Shown: in pieces, positions 33,764-41,833 of the stretch
Layout: every line of letters begins with the position of its first letter
Numbering within the stretch: position 1 is the stretch's first letter
Assembly (NCBI GenBank): GCA_009783025.1
Contig: WRHY01000005.1
Coordinates: 76,562-140,561 of the forward strand
Reading direction: 5' to 3'
Length of the DNA: 64,000 nucleotides
Source of the DNA: Desulfovibrionaceae bacterium
GTDB taxonomy: Bacteria; Desulfobacterota; Desulfovibrionia; Desulfovibrionales; Desulfovibrionaceae
Made by a program: the position numbers and the translations under genes
Notes under the pieces: generated by a model
The model's input: only the letters and a program-made list of their open reading frames with translations
Databases searched by the model: none
What the model was told of the DNA's origin: nothing

Positions 33764-33849
33764 TCTCACGCTGATGATCCCCCTGCAAGTCAGAGGTATT
33801 AACCCCAACAAATTTTGCTGGTAACCGGACAACAATAGAGAGGAGCATC

Positions 33850-34452
33850 ATGATGACAGCTATCCGCAACACAGGCATTTTCTTTCTTGTTGCCATTTGT
33901 TGTATTGCAGGGTGTGCCAGGCAACCCCCATCTCTCTTGAGTGACCACCCCTATGATCCGCCGCTGCCGCCATTCTCCACACCTGTTACCCGTGAAGAAG
34001 TACGGCTGGCGTTCTATACCTACAGCGCTCCCGCCATTGTTAGGAAGTTACTCGAGGGCGACGCCGCGAACTGGAATATGATTTTGGACAAGATAATCGA
34101 AGGCGATAAGGATTGGATTATCGATGCTACCACATTCATAGCGCCAGGGACAGACGCCGCCGCGACCACAGGTTTGATTGCCGCTATGGCTTACGGGTTG
34201 AGCAAGAACCCGGAAGCCGTATTGTTACAGGAAGTTGCCGGATTAGGTGTATCCATGTTGGATATATGCACGATGCCTTTCCTAGAACCAACCTACGAAT
34301 TTGTTGTCAGCTACGGCAAAGAGACACTCGCTGCCTTACAGCAGGTAGATAAGCCCTATCTTATTGATTCAAGGGATACCTGCATACGGCGCTTGCGGGA
34401 AACATTGAAGTATTCTGAAGAGGTTGTCGCGAAGGGACTATGGAATGATTGA
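33850..34452 (+). CDS. Lipoprotein encoded on the opposite strand of the prophage operon, 200 aa
   Basis: Lipoprotein signal peptide with lipobox CIAGC (Cys about residue 21), then a Pro-rich linker (PPLPPFSTPVT) and a helical domain. A Gly/Ala stretch (TTGLIAAMAYGLSKNP) might insert in a membrane. AGAGGAG precedes the ATG. It lies inside the leftward phage operon but faces the other way, and is bracketed by two copies of the phage promoter (P2, P3), the layout of a moron. Superinfection exclusion is a reasonable guess; nothing in the sequence proves it. Confidence 0.65.
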   Translation: MMTAIRNTGIFFLVAICCIAGCARQPPSLLSDHPYDPPLPPFSTPVTREEVRLAFYTYSAPAIVRKLLEGDAANWNMILDKIIEGDKDWIIDATTFIAPGTDAAATTGLIAAMAYGLSKNPEAVLLQEVAGLGVSMLDICTMPFLEPTYEFVVSYGKETLAALQQVDKPYLIDSRDTCIRRLRETLKYSEEVVAKGLWND

Positions 34453-34803
34453 ACAATAGCCATGCCGGTTCCTTAATTTATTTTCTATTCCCACTCAGGC
34501 TCATTCACAACGTCAAAATATCGCACGCCTTGTCTGCGGCTGTTCGTTATAGCTTCCCTGATCCGCCTTTCCAATATGGGGCATCCTTCATGGTGAATGA
34601 TTCAAGGGCAAGGATGGAACGCTCCAGCCAGTTTTTGTATTGCGAGTGAGGAATGGCGTCTTCGATAACCGTTTTTCCTCCGTTGTATTCCCGCGCGTTT
34701 TCTGGAGTAACTATAGTCTGTTTGTTTATAAAAGTCAATTCTGGTTTTGTGTTAAGTACCCATTCCTGAGTGGCATTCTCCCGCCCTGGTATGCCGTGAA
34801 GAG
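34453..34803. other. Gap with a phage promoter copy and a gene fragment
   Basis: Holds promoter P3. A minus-strand frame at 34547-34738 (ending MKDAPYWKGGSGKL) overlaps the promoter and has no plausible start after the transcription start, so it is most likely a gene remnant. Confidence 0.4.
34710..34738 (-). promoter_or_regulatory. Phage promoter P3 (duplicate of P2)
   Basis: TTGACT (34733-34738), 17 bp, TATAGT (34710-34715). About 50 bp around it match P2 closely (ACGCGTTTTCTGG, GTTTATAAAAGTCAA on the plus strand), 1005 bp away in the same orientation. Confidence 0.75.
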
Positions 34804-34860
34804 ATGACGTTTTCCATGTTTCAGCATATGTTCAAGACATGCCGCTTTGGGGAGAAAAAT

Positions 34861-35553
34861 ATGCGCAACTCTGCACTTTGCCTGGCCCTGGCTTTCCTTT
34901 TGAGCCTGCCGGTATTGGCGGCGAATACCCCGGCCGCCTGCGCGCCGGGTATGAATCCTTTGCCCGGAAGCCGCGTTCTGGTCGACATCCCCATGCCGCC
35001 TGAGCCGATTTCCGCCATCTGCTGGGAGGATGAAGCCGCTTTTATGGTCAGCCTGCTCGATGGCTGGCAGAATGCGCCGGAGGCGGCGGAACGTTTAGGC
35101 GTCTGTTTTATGGGCATCCTGAGCGGCACAAATTTTGACGACTCCCCGGCCATACTGTATCCCCGGATTTTTCCCCGCCCTCTGGATCAAACCCCCGCGC
35201 AGGCGGCTGACAAGGCCGCGCAGTCCGTGTACCGGAAGCTGTCACGCTTGCCCGGCGGAGAAAACATGGCCGTGCGGCCGGGAAAAAGCTTTATCTCGCC
35301 GCAGGATCTGCCGGTGGAAATCCGCTACTTTGACAACGGCCCCTATCCCAACGTGTTTGAAGCCGCAGCCTATGTAACGTATCATACGGCATCACTGGGG
35401 CTGATTCTTTCGGCAACAACCAGGGAGAACCGCGATGCATTCCTGCCTGTCCTGCTCCAGGTCGCCCGCGAGGTGTACTCCATGCAGGTCAGAGACAAGC
35501 GAAACCACGACTCTTCGGCAACACCCCCTAATACCAGCTATCCTCAACCTTGA
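34861..35553 (+). CDS. Secreted accessory protein, 230 aa
   Basis: Sec signal peptide (LCLALAFLLSLPVLA, cut after about residue 20), then a soluble domain with two or three cysteines (ACAPGMNPLPGSRV, SAICWEDEAAFM, GVCFMGILSG). The ATG at 34861 has GGGGAG upstream, against the longer frame from 34804. The domain is not recognised. It overlaps the end of the convergent lipoprotein gene by 26 bases. Part of the secreted-protein cluster inside the prophage. Confidence 0.6.
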   Translation: MRNSALCLALAFLLSLPVLAANTPAACAPGMNPLPGSRVLVDIPMPPEPISAICWEDEAAFMVSLLDGWQNAPEAAERLGVCFMGILSGTNFDDSPAILYPRIFPRPLDQTPAQAADKAAQSVYRKLSRLPGGENMAVRPGKSFISPQDLPVEIRYFDNGPYPNVFEAAAYVTYHTASLGLILSATTRENRDAFLPVLLQVAREVYSMQVRDKRNHDSSATPPNTSYPQP

Positions 35554-35968
35554 TTATCCGCCAACCATCCTTGGTTTTTTGCACAAAAACGAGAATAGAG
35601 GGCTTCTCATCGCCAAATCCAACCGGAACCAAAGCGATACTGTCATTGATGCTGACCGGAGCATGCACGGTGAGTGACTTGAAGCGTTCATAATAAAAGT
35701 CATTTCCACGAAGAAAATAATTCGCGTCGAGATTGGCCTGTTTCAGGTCGATACGGCACTTATTGACTGTGCAGGCGTAGACATACCGATACATTATTTC
35801 GTCTTTAATAGGGTTTTTGCGTATGTCATTACTCTCTTCAATGTACCAAGCATAAAAATTGCTGACCACATCCCGAGGCCCCTGTTGTTCCGGAATGCCC
35901 CTGGCGCTACAGGCAAGCATACAACAACAGAACACCATCATGAACACTACGCTCAATGTATTTTTCAT
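35528..35968 (-). CDS. DUF3828-like lipoprotein, 146 aa
   Basis: Lipoprotein signal (FMMVFCCCMLACSA). The mature domain has the NTF2-like pattern of DUF3828: VVSNFYAWYIEESND at the start, ALVPVGFG and WRIIKVEDSWY at the end. Paralogue of the next gene upstream. It probably sits in the periplasm on a membrane. Given its place downstream of a cell-wall amidase gene, an immunity role is inferred. Confidence 0.65.
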   Translation of the reverse strand: MKNTLSVVFMMVFCCCMLACSARGIPEQQGPRDVVSNFYAWYIEESNDIRKNPIKDEIMYRYVYACTVNKCRIDLKQANLDANYFLRGNDFYYERFKSLTVHAPVSINDSIALVPVGFGDEKPSILVFVQKTKDGWRIIKVEDSWY

Positions 35969-35992
35969 ATTTCCCCGCTACTACAAACAGCG

Positions 35993-36448
35993 CTACGAAT
36001 ACGGATAGATATCCGAGACTTTATAGATAAGAGATTTGCCGTTTTCTTTTTTTACGTAAACAACAAGATGGATATCATCCTCGCGATCCTCCGACGGCCA
36101 CTTGAAACTTACGGGAATGACATATCTGTCATCAGCCATGGCAATTTGCCGGCCAAGAGTCATGGGCATCTTTTCCCAGGCGATGTCGACACCGAATTTA
36201 GTGAAATAGGCCAGACCATCCCCGACCCCGATCATTCTTCTTGCGTAATCAACAGTCTCTTTGGCAACATACGTGTATATCTTATCATTGAATAGGGCGA
36301 CTTCCGTTTCGGTATCTGTCTTAAAAAACCAGGCGTAGAAATCGCGCACCAGTTGCTCCGGCGTTTGTTCGGCGCAAAAAGCCGGTTGAGCGTTAAAAAA
36401 TAAAAGCAAGAGCAACAGCGACAGACAACGGGACACGGGCTTATTCAT
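35993..36448 (-). CDS. DUF3828-like periplasmic protein, 151 aa
   Basis: Cleavable Sec signal (LSLLLLLLFFNAQPAFCA), then LVRDFYAWFFKTDTETEVAL and a YVIPVSFKWP strand pair, closing with YKVSDIYPYS. Same fold as the downstream lipoprotein. ATG 36448 is chosen because the signal peptide begins there. A putative promoter starting TTGACTG overlaps the amidase terminator, so it may be expressed in the lysogen independently of the phage. Confidence 0.65.
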   Translation of the reverse strand: MNKPVSRCLSLLLLLLFFNAQPAFCAEQTPEQLVRDFYAWFFKTDTETEVALFNDKIYTYVAKETVDYARRMIGVGDGLAYFTKFGVDIAWEKMPMTLGRQIAMADDRYVIPVSFKWPSEDREDDIHLVVYVKKENGKSLIYKVSDIYPYS

Positions 36449-36531
36449 GAGCGCCTCTTTTGGGTGATGTATAGAGAATCCATGCGTACAGTCTATATTT
36501 ATCATTCTTTATAAAGTATCATCAAAACAGT

Positions 36532-36564
36532 CAAAAGCCAAGCCGGATTTATACCCGGCTTGGC
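36532..36564 (-). terminator. Terminator of the amidase gene
   Basis: Ten-base-pair stem GCCAAGCCGG/CCGGCTTGGC with an 8-base loop, followed on the minus strand by TTTT. Confidence 0.8.
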
Positions 36565-36604
36565 GTAATTGGGGCGCATCCTGTTGGCCGGACGCCTTGA
36601 GTGT

Positions 36605-37240
36605 TCAGGGTCGGCGGTATAGCGTAAACGGAGGCTTTACGGTGAGGTAATCCATGCTGGGATACATATGGTCCTGTATGAAATCTGATCTCCAGACTTT
36701 ACCGTCATACATGGCGACATGGCCGCGCTTATGTTTCGGAGTAGGTTGGATGACGACCACATCGCCTGCCTGTTCCTTGGTCCCCTCCGGCATGGCCCTG
36801 TATCCGCCACTTTCCACCACAGGGCCGTAGCCATAGGCGCTATCTCCTTCAGCGCTGTTGTTTAAAGCGCGATTTATGCGAGCTCCTCCGGCTTCAATGG
36901 CATCTCCAACATACTTCGCACATTCCCCCTGACTTTTGCGATTTTCTGGAGAGTTCCTCTGTAGATGTGCTATTGACGCACCCATGTCCCACTGGTGCGC
37001 GGGTGCCCGTTGCCGTACCGCCGGAGCCTGAGGTTGCGCGGCAGGCTGTGGCGCGGGAGCCGCGCGGGCATCTGCCGTTGTCCCGGATAAAAGGCTACGG
37101 AACCTTTGCTCCGCCGCGCCCCCGCCCGCATTCGCCGCCGCGCGGGCATTTGCCGCTGCTTCAGATAAAAGACTGCCGGGCAAAGGCTCCACCGGCCTCC
37201 CGCCGGTCATCGCATCAAAGTTTCTGCTACAGCCGCCCAT
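36605..37240 (-). CDS. CHAP/NlpC-like peptidoglycan amidase within the phage cluster, 211 aa
   Basis: Residues 1-90 are Ala/Pro-rich and disordered. The C-terminal domain has the catalytic cysteine in KSQGECAKYVGDAIEAGG, the AGDVVVIQP strand, the catalytic histidine in KRGHVAMYDG and a WRSDFIQDH end. This resembles T6SS-type amidase effectors and phage wall hydrolases. ATG 37240 has AGGAGG 7 bases upstream. It follows the large terminase and precedes two secreted DUF3828-like genes. It could be a virion wall-opening enzyme or a toxin with immunity genes. Confidence 0.75.
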   Translation of the reverse strand: MGGCSRNFDAMTGGRPVEPLPGSLLSEAAANARAAANAGGGAAEQRFRSLLSGTTADARAAPAPQPAAQPQAPAVRQRAPAHQWDMGASIAHLQRNSPENRKSQGECAKYVGDAIEAGGARINRALNNSAEGDSAYGYGPVVESGGYRAMPEGTKEQAGDVVVIQPTPKHKRGHVAMYDGKVWRSDFIQDHMYPSMDYLTVKPPFTLYRRP

Positions 37241-37278
37241 CACACTGCCTCCTTTTTAATGTTACCATAAGTATTCCC

Positions 37279-38784
37279 TCACAACTCCAGCACCGTAAGC
37301 CCATAACTGGCCGGATCATACTCTGTCCGCGCGCGCAGAGAGGAGGCCGCCGCCGTCCGTTGCGGGAAGCGCGTCCCAAGCTCCGGGTCAAGTATGCGGG
37401 CCAGGCAGTCCAGCATGTCGTCGTGCCGCGAGACCGGAAACGCGAGATATTCCTGACGGTAAAACTCGTCGCTCAGGTCACGGACCGTATTGTCGCAGCA
37501 TTTTTTCATGAGCCGCGCCGGGAAATACACGCGCCCCTGCTCGAACAGCGGCACCAGACGCCGGATGCGGTCGTTTTTGGGCATGGACCCGCCCAGTTCG
37601 ATAATGCTGAAACGGTAATTCTCCTGTTCCATGATAAAGCGCATGTGCTCCACATCCGCCTGCATGCCGTAGCGCTCGTAGCCTACGGCCTTCGGCCGCC
37701 ACTTGCGGTGCAGGTCGAACAGCGCCCTGGCGCGCTCGGTCAGGTTCAGCCGGTCATGCACGCCGTCCAGCACGTAGTAATTGTTGTCCGTATTCAGCCC
37801 CACCACCCACATGGCCGTGGCGTCGCTGCCGCTTTTCTTGGCCGAAGCCGGGTCCACCACGATATAGGTGTTCATGCCGTGCGCTTCGCCCGCGTCCGCC
37901 CCGGTACGCCGGAACCACTCGGCGGCAAAGCCCTGCGCCTTGTCCGCCAGCGGGTTTTGCAACATCTGGCAGGCGAACACAAAGGGCCCCATGTCCCGCC
38001 GTTTGGCAGCCAGGACTTTGCGGGAAAAGAACACCGGCTCGCCTTCGGCCGCGCCGTCCCTGGTGGCCGGATAGACGCGGGCCCTGGCCGTTCCCTTTTC
38101 CAGAATGTCCAGGTAGGTGTCCGCCGCATGGTAGCGCGTGCCGATAATCCGGATGCGCGGATAGCGGGACACCAGGTTCAGGGAAAGACGGAACTGGTCC
38201 GTGGTCTTCTTGATCATGTCGGGCGTGCTGACCGACTCGGGCGTCACCACATCGTCATACACCAGCAGATCGAAATGCCGCCCGATGGGCTGGCTGTCCA
38301 CCAGACCCCAGGCTTCCACCGTGGCCTCTTTCTTGTTCTCCCGGCGCTGCACGATGATCCCTTCGTCCTCGGCCCAGGTGCGCTTTTCGCCCTTTTGCGG
38401 CGGCCTGATGTGCGGAAAAAGGCTTTGCAGGACCCGGTTGCTCTCGAACTCGCGCTTGATCTGGCGCAAAAAGCTCTTGGCAATGGGCCGGGAGTGGCTG
38501 AAAATGCCCACGGTGATTTCCGGGTTTTTCAGAATCTCCTGAATGGTCAAGGCCTGGGTGATGATCGTGCTTTTGTAATGCCCGCGCGCCCAGAGGTCGA
38601 GACAGCCGTCCGGCTCGGCCTGCACCTCGCGGCAACGATCAAACAGCCAGTCGTGATTAATGTCCGCCCGCCGCATGCCGTACAGCAGCAGAAAAAAGAG
38701 ATCGCCGCAGAGCAGGGCGCGCACGTCTGCATCGCTTTGCACAGCCTGATACCCGGCCAGGGCTTGCGTCCGGGTGGCATTCAT
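37279..38784 (-). CDS. Phage terminase large subunit, 501 aa
   Basis: DNA-packaging motor and nuclease. ATPase: WARGHYKSTI (Walker A) and FDLLVYDDVV (Walker B). Nuclease: VVDPASAKKSGSDATAMWV and the late SRHDDMLDCLARI acid cluster. Full length. The start overlaps the small subunit stop (ATGA). Confidence 0.92.
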   Translation of the reverse strand: MNATRTQALAGYQAVQSDADVRALLCGDLFFLLLYGMRRADINHDWLFDRCREVQAEPDGCLDLWARGHYKSTIITQALTIQEILKNPEITVGIFSHSRPIAKSFLRQIKREFESNRVLQSLFPHIRPPQKGEKRTWAEDEGIIVQRRENKKEATVEAWGLVDSQPIGRHFDLLVYDDVVTPESVSTPDMIKKTTDQFRLSLNLVSRYPRIRIIGTRYHAADTYLDILEKGTARARVYPATRDGAAEGEPVFFSRKVLAAKRRDMGPFVFACQMLQNPLADKAQGFAAEWFRRTGADAGEAHGMNTYIVVDPASAKKSGSDATAMWVVGLNTDNNYYVLDGVHDRLNLTERARALFDLHRKWRPKAVGYERYGMQADVEHMRFIMEQENYRFSIIELGGSMPKNDRIRRLVPLFEQGRVYFPARLMKKCCDNTVRDLSDEFYRQEYLAFPVSRHDDMLDCLARILDPELGTRFPQRTAAASSLRARTEYDPASYGLTVLEL

Positions 38785-39050
38785 TGCGTGAAGCCCGTCA
38801 CGGACCCGAGCATGGCAGCCACCTCGGGCGACAACTCAACCCGCGCCTCCATTGGCCCGCCGCCGCTTCCGCCAAGTTCAACGGGCTGTCCGATTTTTCC
38901 GAATCCCCGGTCCAGAAGCTCCTTGGCCGCGCTGATGCGGGACGCGCCGCTGCCGTTCTGCATTTCATCCGCCAAAGCCTCGATGCAGGCCGGGCCGTAC
39001 CGGCGGGCCTGCTCAATAAGCTCGGCGTGCGTAAGCGGTAATTCTGTCAT
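38781..39050 (-). CDS. Phage terminase small subunit, 89 aa
   Basis: Short DNA-recognition subunit. Helical N-terminus (AELIEQARRYGPACIEALAD), then SRISAAKELLDRGFGK, a motif common in small terminases. ATG 39050 chosen for AAGGAGG six bases upstream. Coupled to the large subunit. Confidence 0.75.
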   Translation of the reverse strand: MTELPLTHAELIEQARRYGPACIEALADEMQNGSGASRISAAKELLDRGFGKIGQPVELGGSGGGPMEARVELSPEVAAMLGSVTGFTQ

Positions 39051-39067
39051 GGTCTCCTCCTTTTTCA

Positions 39068-39349
39068 TCACTGCCCCCTGTTTCCCCACACCCAGGCCAG
39101 ACAGCCCAGGAGCAACAGCGCCATGATTCCCTTGACAACAGCCCCGACCACCGTCTTTTTGGCGTGGCTGGCCATGGAAAGCGCCTCGGCAATGGCCTGG
39201 TGGTGCGCAATGTGCGTAGGCCCGTCAATGAGGTTGGCGCTTTTCAAGGCCTCGGACACCGCCTCCTTGACCGCTTTTTTAAGCTGCGCCTCATTCACGG
39301 CCGCACGGCGCTCCGGGCCGGTGTAGATGGTTTTGTGTTCTCCAGTCAT
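39068..39349 (-). CDS. Lysis-cassette membrane protein, 93 aa
   Basis: Charged N-terminal helix (AQLKKAVKEAVSEALKSANL), the HIAHHQAIAEALSM segment seen in phage lysis-cassette proteins, and one C-terminal membrane span (GIMALLLLGCLAWVW). Start coupled to the holin stop. Could be a second holin or a spanin-like helper. Confidence 0.6.
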   Translation of the reverse strand: MTGEHKTIYTGPERRAAVNEAQLKKAVKEAVSEALKSANLIDGPTHIAHHQAIAEALSMASHAKKTVVGAVVKGIMALLLLGCLAWVWGNRGQ

Positions 39350-39654
39350 ATGCCAAGCCCCAGCATGGCCAGAAGAATGTGCCGGATCTCGCCGATCATG
39401 GACGGCGGCAGCACTGTCTCCGGCCAGTAGGTCATGACCACCGGCCTGCCGATGACTTCCCAGGCCAGCACCAGGGCCAACACCCAGCCGAGAAAAGACC
39501 GCCACAAGCGAAGATGGGAAACCGGCGCGCCCGCGACTTCCGCCTCGTTAATGCGCGCCTGGGCCTCAAGTATCTTGGACTTGTCCGGGCTGATCCTGTT
39601 GGCAACCGTCTCAAACAGACCGCCGATAAGAGGAATTGAGGATAACCAGCTCAT
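39346..39654 (-). CDS. Holin of the 3TM type, 102 aa
   Basis: Starts MSWLSSIPLIGGLFETVANR with an amphipathic helix and has hydrophobic spans at FLGWVLALVLAWEVIG and near the C-terminus, as in the 3TM holin family. It lies between endolysin and terminase genes. Preceded by the leader shared with the capsid gene and by AGGAG. Confidence 0.75.
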   Translation of the reverse strand: MSWLSSIPLIGGLFETVANRISPDKSKILEAQARINEAEVAGAPVSHLRLWRSFLGWVLALVLAWEVIGRPVVMTYWPETVLPPSMIGEIRHILLAMLGLGI

Positions 39655-39961
39655 TATGATGCTCCTTTTTTAGATGCCGGTCGGTCCGCAAACAGGGCTT
39701 CTCCAGTTCTGCCTTGCGGGGGTTGCGATGTATCGCACATGTGCCTTCCCGGCACGGGCCGCACTGTGCGGACACTCCCTGTCGGGCTCGTTGCTTCGCC
39801 GGGAATGAATCCCGGCTTGCATCCGTGAACCAGTGCTTCACCAGTCGTGTAAAAACCACTGTCGCAATTTACTGCGGCTGTGCCTTTACAAACCGGGCCA
39901 CACTCCGCTCGAGACAGAGCGTGGCCGCCTTCCTGGCGGCCGGGTTGCACATGTACAGCGT
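39655..39961 (-). other. Leader/spacer between lysozyme and holin
   Basis: About 300 bp. A 103-codon frame (39654-39965) overlaps the lysozyme stop by ATGA and reads through, but its composition (many Cys, Pro, Gly) and the match of its middle to the untranslated leader before the capsid gene argue that it is not a protein gene. The region carries hairpins GGCCGCACTGTGCGG and CCCGGCGAAGC. Confidence 0.45.
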
Positions 39962-40444
39962 TCATTGCCATTCTCCCGTGTCCATCTGGCAGGCGAGCTT
40001 TTTGGCGCGGCCCTTGACCTGCACGGCCCACCTGGAAGCCAGCATGCCCTTGGCCGCGGTCGAATAATGGCCGCTCTCGATGAAGATAAGCGTGTTGCGG
40101 AAGGAAAGCAGTCCGGATACGCCATGCACGCCGAGCCCCATGTTGTAGGCCATGTCATAGAGCACGGCCTGGCGGGGCGGGGAAAGCTTCGTAACCCAGG
40201 GCAGGGCCTTGCGCACCTGCCATACGGCGTTTGTGAGGTCGGTACGGAACAGACGCTCGGCCTCCTCACGGGTGATGCTGTCACCCACGCGGGCCACGCC
40301 GTCCACGGGTGAGGCGTCGCAGTTGTGGCCGTAGCCGATGGTCAGCGCGCCGGCGGTGCAGCGGTAGGCGGTCAGCCGGAAGCCCTCGGCCTCTTTGACC
40401 ATCCGTTCCAGTCTCTGGGTATCTGCGTCAGTGAATGCGGACAT
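39962..40444 (-). CDS. Phage lysozyme (endolysin), glycoside hydrolase family 24, 160 aa
   Basis: Cleaves the glycan strands of peptidoglycan. The GH24 triad has the spacing E20-8-C29-5-T35 in EAEGFRLTAYRCTAGALTIG: cysteine replaces the usual aspartate, a known natural variant. Then SPPRQAVLYDMAYNMG, typical of T4/P22-type lysozymes. No signal or signal-anchor sequence at the N-terminus, so it should depend on the holin. Confidence 0.88.
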   Translation of the reverse strand: MSAFTDADTQRLERMVKEAEGFRLTAYRCTAGALTIGYGHNCDASPVDGVARVGDSITREEAERLFRTDLTNAVWQVRKALPWVTKLSPPRQAVLYDMAYNMGLGVHGVSGLLSFRNTLIFIESGHYSTAAKGMLASRWAVQVKGRAKKLACQMDTGEWQ

Positions 40445-40473
40445 TGATGTTTCTCCTTGTTTTGTCGATGTTA

Positions 40474-40860
40474 TTATGGCCCGGCCTTCACCCTGCGAGC
40501 GATACTGTCCAGAATCCGCCGCACCTGGACCGTTATTCTGTCCCGCTCTTCCGGGGTCAGGGGACCGCTGTCCTGATCAAACGCCTCATCATGAGGCCGG
40601 GCCTGGGCCGCCCGCCGCAGCCGGACCCGTTCTTCTTCCCGTATTTCCTCAGCCGCGCGTATGACGTCGGCTTCCGTGGGCCAATAACTGGAACGTTGCC
40701 TGTGCCGCAGCAGGGCGCTCTCAAACAGGGCGTCCGGCCATTCCTCAAGGGTCCGGCTCCACTCTCTGGACATGACTTCGATTTCCACGCCCGGAATGTT
40801 CCTCTGCAAGAGCACGGACAACGTTTCCAGCCGGTTCCTGATATGCGTATAGCTCGCCAT
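40474..40860 (-). CDS. Phage replication-region protein, 128 aa
   Basis: Acidic and basic helices with SREWSRTLEEWPDALFESAL and YWPTEADVIRAAEEIREEE. The position after a helix-turn-helix replication protein is that of a helicase-loader or accessory protein, but no motif proves it. It overlaps the preceding gene by 116 bases in another frame. ATG 40860. Confidence 0.55.
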   Translation of the reverse strand: MASYTHIRNRLETLSVLLQRNIPGVEIEVMSREWSRTLEEWPDALFESALLRHRQRSSYWPTEADVIRAAEEIREEERVRLRRAAQARPHDEAFDQDSGPLTPEERDRITVQVRRILDSIARRVKAGP

Positions 40861-41632
40861 GTTCAGCCTCCATGCGTTGTAAGAGCCGTAAGGATCGCTG
40901 ACGCCGCTCCGCGTCCCGCGCCTGGGCATAGGTTTGCGGTCCCGGCGAGAAATCGGCCCCGGCAGCCTTGCCTTGCTTGGCCCGGCGTTCATCCAGAGCC
41001 TGAAAGACCCACTTGCGCATGGCCAGATAGTGCGACTTATACGGGTCCGGCCCTTTCCTGGCCCCCAGGTGCAGATCAAGAAAGGCAACCGCCTCCCGCG
41101 TCCGCTCCCGGCCAAAGGCAGCCTCAAGAGCGGCAAACTCCCCGTCCGTGAGCAGCACGTTGCCAAACTCGCCAAAAGCTTTTTTGGGCTTGTGCAACTC
41201 TTCCTTGGGGTTCCTTGAGGGTTCTTCTTTGGGTTCTCTATAGGGAAGGGAGGGACGGAAATGAGGGGGGTGTCCGACCTGAAATGCGGGGGGTGGGGGG
41301 GCACCGGATGCAGGGGGTACACTTTTGCGGGGGGTACACCCAGTGCCCCCGCATGCGTGAGGGGGGCTATCCTCCCTGCCCGACACCCCGAGCAGGGTAT
41401 ACACATACCCTTTGCCCGGCCTGTCAAGACGGCTGATAATTCCGGCCTCGCACATCTGCCGCAGGGCTCTGGTCACGGTACGCTCGTCATAGCCGGTATC
41501 GTTGGCCAGACGGCGCAGAGACGGCCAGCACATGTGCCGTTCGTCAGCCCGGTCCGCAAGCGAAAGCAGGATGAATTTCCAGGTCGGGCGCAGAGAGAGC
41601 CTCCAGGCCCAGCGCATGGCGTCGATACTCAT
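40745..41632 (-). CDS. Helix-turn-helix phage replication protein (O-like), 295 aa
   Basis: Winged-helix domain at residues 5-75 (LSLADRADERHMCWPSLRRL, then DERTVTRALRQMCEAGIISR), a Pro-rich linker, and a helical C-terminal domain (FLDLHLGARKGPDPYKSHYL). Layout matches phage replisome organisers. ATG 41632 lies 4 bp inside the edge of palindromic element copy F, with no ribosome site in the expected place. The frame stays open into the element. Confidence 0.65.
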   Translation of the reverse strand: MSIDAMRWAWRLSLRPTWKFILLSLADRADERHMCWPSLRRLANDTGYDERTVTRALRQMCEAGIISRLDRPGKGYVYTLLGVSGREDSPPHACGGTGCTPRKSVPPASGAPPPPAFQVGHPPHFRPSLPYREPKEEPSRNPKEELHKPKKAFGEFGNVLLTDGEFAALEAAFGRERTREAVAFLDLHLGARKGPDPYKSHYLAMRKWVFQALDERRAKQGKAAGADFSPGPQTYAQARDAERRQRSLRLLQRMEAEHGELYAYQEPAGNVVRALAEEHSGRGNRSHVQRVEPDP

Positions 41633-41636
41633 TGTG

Positions 41637-41833
41637 GGTAGCGCCTCAGTTTGCCGTGATACTTTGTCAGGCTTGGTTTTTACTTCGGTCATGGACTGAA
41701 GAGTCCACTCCCTGCGTAAAAACCCGCGCCTTCCTCGTCAAAGCAGTCAACGGCGGTTGTTGCTGTTTTCGTTGTCCAGTCTTTCCCGCCCGTTGTGGGG
41801 CGGCAAAGCGTAGCGCAAAACTGAGGCGCTACC
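41637..41833. repeat. Palindromic mobile element, copy F (long form, 197 bp)
   Basis: Ends GGTAGCGCCTCAGTTTGCC and the matching inverted end. The extra block after CTTCCTCGTCAAAGCAGTCA distinguishes the long form (F, G, H). Centre GGTTTTTAC/GTAAAAACC forms its own stem. Confidence 0.85.

Noticed and set aside
39654..39965. 103-codon frame overlapping the lysozyme stop
   Set aside because: Matches the untranslated leader of the capsid gene over its middle and has atypical composition, so it is likely leader RNA rather than protein.
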